Positions 5,015 to 8,041 of a stretch of 8,041 nt of DNA are shown here, one piece after another (position 1 is the first letter of the stretch; the number at the start of each line of letters is the position of its first letter). The notes below the pieces were generated by a model that was given only the letters and a program-made list of their open reading frames with translations, had not been told where the DNA came from and made no database searches. The position numbers and the translations under genes are program-made. The DNA is from an uncultured Roseiflexaceae bacterium (GTDB lineage Bacteria; Chloroflexota; Chloroflexia; Chloroflexales; Roseiflexaceae). The stretch is taken from positions 1 through 8,041 of the forward strand of contig CAIPUQ010000505.1 in NCBI GenBank assembly GCA_903868295.1, written 5' to 3'.

Positions 5015-6964
5015 ATGCCAGATTTTCGCTTTACCGCCGTCATCAATCACGAAGAGTTTCATGAGCGGCTCAAAGCCGTGCCACAAACCTATGGTGTCTA
5101 TATATGGCGTGATGCGCTCGCCCAGGTGCTCTACGTCGGCAAATCGAAGTCGCTCCGTGACCGTATGCAGTCGTACTTCAATGTCGCCCAGTTAAGCAAC
5201 AAAAACCGCCGGATGGTCGCCAAAATCGCCGATTTTTCGATTATCACGACCAACTCCGAACTCGAAGCATTGTTGCTCGAAATGAATCTCATCAAGCAAC
5301 ATCGGCCGCGCTACAACGTCCTCCTCAAAGACGACCGGAGTTACCCATACATCAAAGTCACCATCAAAGAAGCATGGCCACGGATTCTCACCACCCGTAC
5401 CGTCTACGAAGACGGTGCGCGCTACTTCGGACCCTATGCAAAAGCCGGTTCGGTACGGCGCACCCTGAGCGAGCTCAACCGCTTGTTTGCCTTTCGGCCG
5501 CCCTTTGATTGCGGCGACGATCGCTTCAAACGCCACCAACGCACCGGCAAACCGTGTCTCTACTATGAGATGCGGCGTTGCCTCGGACCGTGCGTCCCTG
5601 CATTGGTCTCACAAGAAGAGTACCAGCAGACCATCCAATCTGTTTGTCGCTTCCTCGAGGGCAAGACCGAGGACGTTGTCAAAAATCTGCGCACACGCAT
5701 GACCCAACATGCCAAAGAGATGCAGTTTGAGCGGGCGGCGTTCATCCGGGACCAGATCCGCGACATCGAAGAAATAAGTCAGCGTCAACAGGTCATGCGC
5801 ACCGTCACCACCGACCAGGATGTCATCGCCTTTGCCCGTGAAGACGGTTCGGCAGTCGTGCAGATTTTCTACATTCGCAATGGCAAACTCATCGGCGCAG
5901 AGCCGTTCGCCCTGCAAAACACCGAAGACGAGGATGATGCGCAACTCCTCAGTTCGTTTCTCACCCAATTCTACGATTCGGCTGCGGAAGTTCCGCCCAA
6001 TATTATCCTGGCCGAACATGTCGAAGAACCGATGATTATCGAAAACTGGCTCTCACAAAAACGCGGCCACAAAGTCGAAATCTCGGTCCCGCGCCGGGGC
6101 GAAAAACGCGAATTGGTCGAAATGGCGACCACCAATGCCAAACGCAAACTCGCAGAGCTCCGTGCCGCCTGGATGGATGGCGAAAAGCGCTCGGTCGTCG
6201 GATTGCGCGAACTTGCTACCATCCTGAATCTGTCTGATCCGCCGACGCGCATCGAGTGTTTCGACGTCTCGAACACCCAAGGCACCAACACCGTCGGTGC
6301 AATGACGGTATTCGAAAACGGTGAGCCCAAAAAAGCCCATTACCGCAAATTTCGTATCAAAACCATTGATGCTCCCAACGATGTCGGCTCGATCAAAGAA
6401 ATGGTCGAGCGCCGATTCAAACGTGCCGCTGCGGCAGCGGGTGAAGATGTCTTGTTGTCGGTGACGGATGTTCCTGACGAACAGCAATCCGAAGACGCCA
6501 AAACTAAAGAGCAAGAAGCGTGGTCGCTCTTGCCTGATCTGATCCTCATTGACGGTGGGATCGGCCAGCTGAATGCAGCGGTCGAGTCACTCCAGCGACT
6601 CGGGTTTGGGCACATTCCGATTGCAGGCGTGGTCAAAGGTCCCAATCGTGATCGGTTCGATTTGTTGCTTCCCAATGCCAAGGAGTTGATTGTCCTCGAG
6701 CGCTCGAGTCCGGTTCTCGGCCTCGTGCAGACCATCGACGAAGAAACAGACCGCTTCGCCAAAAACTATCACCGCACCTTGCGGGCCAAGTCGATGAAGA
6801 GTTCGACGCTCGAAGAAATCGCAGGAATCGGGCCCAAGCGTCGTCAGCTCCTCCTCAAGACATTTGGATCACTCGATGCCATCCGCGCGGCGAGTGTCGA
6901 CGAGATTGCTGCCCTCCCAGGAATGACCCGCAAATCTGCTGAAGAATTGAAGTCGCTCTTGTAG
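5015..6964 (+). CDS. uvrC: Excinuclease ABC subunit C
   Basis: UvrC is recruited by the UvrB-DNA complex in nucleotide excision repair and cuts on both sides of the lesion. All domains are present in the 649 residues. The GIY-YIG nuclease (about 22-100) includes GVYIW, YVGKSKSLRDR and ALLLEMNLIK, and makes the 3' cut. The four cysteines C166, C181, C189 and C193 match the [4Fe-4S] cluster site. The UVR motif that contacts UvrB lies at about 222-258. The RNase H-like nuclease (about 370-590) makes the 5' cut, with D417 in FDVSN, D513 in LIDGG and H586 in NYHRTLR. A double helix-hairpin-helix ends the protein (598-649: IAGIGPKRR and IAALPGMTRK). It is slightly longer than the E. coli protein, partly from a charged insert around 484-502. 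The start at 5015 lies one base after the previous stop, with only a weak GGATGG-type Shine-Dalgarno, so translation is probably coupled. uvrA and uvrB are not in the window. Confidence 0.98.
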   Translation: MPDFRFTAVINHEEFHERLKAVPQTYGVYIWRDALAQVLYVGKSKSLRDRMQSYFNVAQLSNKNRRMVAKIADFSIITTNSELEALLLEMNLIKQHRPRYNVLLKDDRSYPYIKVTIKEAWPRILTTRTVYEDGARYFGPYAKAGSVRRTLSELNRLFAFRPPFDCGDDRFKRHQRTGKPCLYYEMRRCLGPCVPALVSQEEYQQTIQSVCRFLEGKTEDVVKNLRTRMTQHAKEMQFERAAFIRDQIRDIEEISQRQQVMRTVTTDQDVIAFAREDGSAVVQIFYIRNGKLIGAEPFALQNTEDEDDAQLLSSFLTQFYDSAAEVPPNIILAEHVEEPMIIENWLSQKRGHKVEISVPRRGEKRELVEMATTNAKRKLAELRAAWMDGEKRSVVGLRELATILNLSDPPTRIECFDVSNTQGTNTVGAMTVFENGEPKKAHYRKFRIKTIDAPNDVGSIKEMVERRFKRAAAAAGEDVLLSVTDVPDEQQSEDAKTKEQEAWSLLPDLILIDGGIGQLNAAVESLQRLGFGHIPIAGVVKGPNRDRFDLLLPNAKELIVLERSSPVLGLVQTIDEETDRFAKNYHRTLRAKSMKSSTLEEIAGIGPKRRQLLLKTFGSLDAIRAASVDEIAALPGMTRKSAEELKSLL

Positions 6965-6980
6965 CACGATATCCGAAGTC

Positions 6981-6989
6981 TGGTATGAT
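6981..6989 (+). promoter_or_regulatory. Extended -10 promoter for the dehydrogenase pair
   Basis: TGG-TATGAT at 6981-6989 is an extended -10 element in the 50-base gap between uvrC and the next gene. A transcription start near 6996 leaves a leader of about 20 bases to the ATG at 7015. The -35 position holds only GTAGCA (3 of 6). There is no terminator hairpin between uvrC and this site, so read-through from uvrC may add to expression. Confidence 0.55.
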
Positions 6990-7014
6990 TTGCCCACCAC
7001 ACATGGAGGTCTCT

Positions 7015-7425
7015 ATGTTCGACGCACCCCAACTCGCAACATTGCGTGCACTCATTGAACGCTATATCCCTGCAGACGATACCCCTGGCGGCATTGCTGC
7101 GGGTGTGGATGGGTATCTGATTGGCTTTCTCCAAGGCGACGGGGTGGGCTTCCTCACCCGTTATGGCCAGGCGCTGACGGCGCTCGAAAACGAAGCGCAG
7201 TTCCGCCATGGCACCGCGTTTGCCGGACTCAATGGGCCCGATGCAGATGCACTTATAACATCCCTATGGCAGAACGACACCCGTGCAGTGTGGCTGTGCG
7301 ACGCGCCTGCAACCCTCGCGCTTATTGCCGAACACTGCGCCGAAGGCTTTTATAGTGATCCACGTCATGGGGCTAATGTCAATGCAATCTCGTGGACATC
7401 CATTGGATTCGAGGAGCGACGATGA
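7015..7425 (+). CDS. Gluconate 2-dehydrogenase subunit 3-like protein
   Basis: This 136-residue protein resembles the small subunit family of FAD-dependent sugar/polyol dehydrogenases (gluconate 2-dehydrogenase subunit 3). It opens with 'LATLRALIERYIPADDTPGG' (7-26) and carries the family's C-terminal 'GFYSDPRHGAN' (111-121) and 'SWTSIGFEERR'. In characterised complexes this subunit is needed for stability or secretion of the flavoprotein and carries no redox centre. Known members usually have a Tat signal peptide. None is visible here, and the protein starts directly with the helical domain. The start at ATG 7015 is fixed by GGAGGT (7005-7010), 4 bases upstream. An earlier in-frame ATG at 6985 lies inside the -10 element and is unlikely. 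The stop TGA overlaps the next ATG (ATGA), so the two genes are translationally coupled and the products very probably form a complex. The sequence match is by motif only. Confidence 0.82.
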   Translation: MFDAPQLATLRALIERYIPADDTPGGIAAGVDGYLIGFLQGDGVGFLTRYGQALTALENEAQFRHGTAFAGLNGPDADALITSLWQNDTRAVWLCDAPATLALIAEHCAEGFYSDPRHGANVNAISWTSIGFEERR

Positions 7426-8041
7426 GCTACGATGTGTTGATTGTCGGTGCAGGCGCGGGTGGTGGAGTCGCCGCAGCACTCCTCGCAGAATCCGGTGCAA
7501 AGGTCTTGTTGCTCGAGCGTGGCACTCACTACACCTACGCACACGAACGCAGTGACCACTTACGGAATCATCGTCTGTCACAATATGGCCAAAACACCGG
7601 CCCTGACGCAGGGCACCCACGTGTTTTGGTTGCCCCAGATGGCAGTGAGCAGGTGCAACTCCCCCACCATGGCGGATACCACAACAATGCAATGGCGGTC
7701 GGGAGTTCCACGATGCTCTACGGCGGTCAAGCTTGGCGCTTCATGCCGGACGATTTTCGCATGCAGTCGCGATATGGTCGTCCTGCCGGCAGTTCGCTCG
7801 CCGATTGGCCTATTTCGTACGCAGATTTGGCCCCATATTACGAACGCATCGAGCACGAAATAGGGGTAGCCGGTGATTCGACGGGGAGCGCAGAACGCTG
7901 GCCACGTGCCCATGCATACCCCATGCCGCCGGTGCCGTTGACAGTACGTGGCCGTATCATGGCAGATGCAGCGACGACGCTCGGCTGGCATACGTTCACT
8001 CCACCATTGCTCATCAACACGACCCCGTACCAAAATCGTCC
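7422..8041 (+). CDS. GMC-family FAD-dependent oxidoreductase, truncated by the window end
   Basis: The open frame starts at ATG 7422, overlapping the previous stop by four bases, and stays open for 206 codons to the end of the window. GAGGAG (7411-7416) provides the ribosome binding site. The N-terminus 'YDVLIVGAGAGGGVAA' (3-18) is a Rossmann dinucleotide-binding motif with GxGxxG at 9-14, and E32 in 'LLLERG' is the usual ribose-binding acidic residue for FAD. 'AVGSSTMLYGGQAWRF' (92-107) matches the GMC N-terminal signature region, and 'LADWPISYADLAPYYERIE' (127-145) is the next conserved block. The substrate-binding and catalytic His/Asn region lies beyond the window. Members oxidise alcohols, sugars or sugar acids; the partner suggests a gluconate or polyol dehydrogenase-like enzyme. 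No signal peptide is visible. The true electron acceptor cannot be inferred because any cytochrome subunit would be outside the window. Confidence 0.93.
   Translation, partial: MSYDVLIVGAGAGGGVAAALLAESGAKVLLLERGTHYTYAHERSDHLRNHRLSQYGQNTGPDAGHPRVLVAPDGSEQVQLPHHGGYHNNAMAVGSSTMLYGGQAWRFMPDDFRMQSRYGRPAGSSLADWPISYADLAPYYERIEHEIGVAGDSTGSAERWPRAHAYPMPPVPLTVRGRIMADAATTLGWHTFTPPLLINTTPYQNR

Noticed and set aside
6985..7014. Upstream ATG at 6985 for the subunit 3-like gene
   Set aside because: It falls within the -10 element and has no ribosome binding site, whereas ATG 7015 has GGAGGT at proper distance. The extra ten residues do not form a signal peptide.
7422..8041. Plus- and minus-strand open frames within 7441-8033 in other frames
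   Set aside because: The GMC reading frame from 7422 is open throughout with a Rossmann motif and conserved blocks. The alternatives are shadows and appear closed only because the real gene lacks a stop inside the window.
1..8041. CRISPR arrays, tRNA/rRNA genes, insertion sequences, attachment sites or a defence island
   Set aside because: No regularly spaced repeats, no cloverleaf-like sequence in the short gaps, no transposase or integrase motifs and no terminal inverted repeats were found. All gaps are under 160 bases and are explained by promoters, hairpins and ribosome binding sites.

Overview
The window is a gene-dense stretch of bacterial chromosome of moderately high G+C. It holds six complete protein genes and one 3'-truncated gene on the plus strand, plus the first 34 codons of a gene leaving the left edge on the minus strand. 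I see no tRNA, rRNA, CRISPR array, insertion sequence, integrase or phage gene. The character of several proteins points to Chloroflexota or a related lineage: the long FmdB-type zinc-ribbon protein, the EF-P with an unusual loop, and the gluconate 2-dehydrogenase subunit 3-like protein beside a GMC oxidoreductase. This assignment is inferred from memory of the families, not from a search, and is tentative.

Layout, left to right. A divergent intergenic region (105-260) separates the minus-strand fragment, possibly a serine hydrolase, from a sugar phosphate isomerase/epimerase-type TIM-barrel gene (261-1013). A perfect 14-bp hairpin without a U-tract follows. Then comes folC (1076-2437), encoding folylpolyglutamate/dihydrofolate synthase. 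efp (2500-3063) encodes elongation factor P, has its own extended -10 promoter and ends at a convincing hairpin-plus-U-rich terminator. Next is a tightly packed run: nnr (3130-4629, bifunctional NAD(P)HX repair enzyme), an FmdB-type zinc-ribbon protein (4639-5013) and uvrC (5015-6964). Here the nnr stop lies inside the ribosome binding site of the zinc-ribbon gene, and that gene's stop is one base before the uvrC start. Another extended -10 promoter precedes a two-gene unit with a 4-base ATGA overlap: a subunit 3-like protein (7015-7425) and an FAD-dependent GMC oxidoreductase (from 7422, cut by the window end).

Functionally this is mostly housekeeping: C1/folate metabolism, translation of polyproline stretches, nicotinamide-cofactor damage repair and nucleotide excision repair. 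It is flanked by accessory carbohydrate or alcohol redox genes. I found no convincing new defence or mobile system. The observations most worth following are the EF-P loop, which reads PGNW where most bacteria have PGKG, and an extended -10 motif TGGTAT(A/G)(C/A)T repeated before three transcription units. Also notable are the terminator placed so close to nnr that nnr has no obvious promoter, and the apparent absence of export signals on the dehydrogenase pair.
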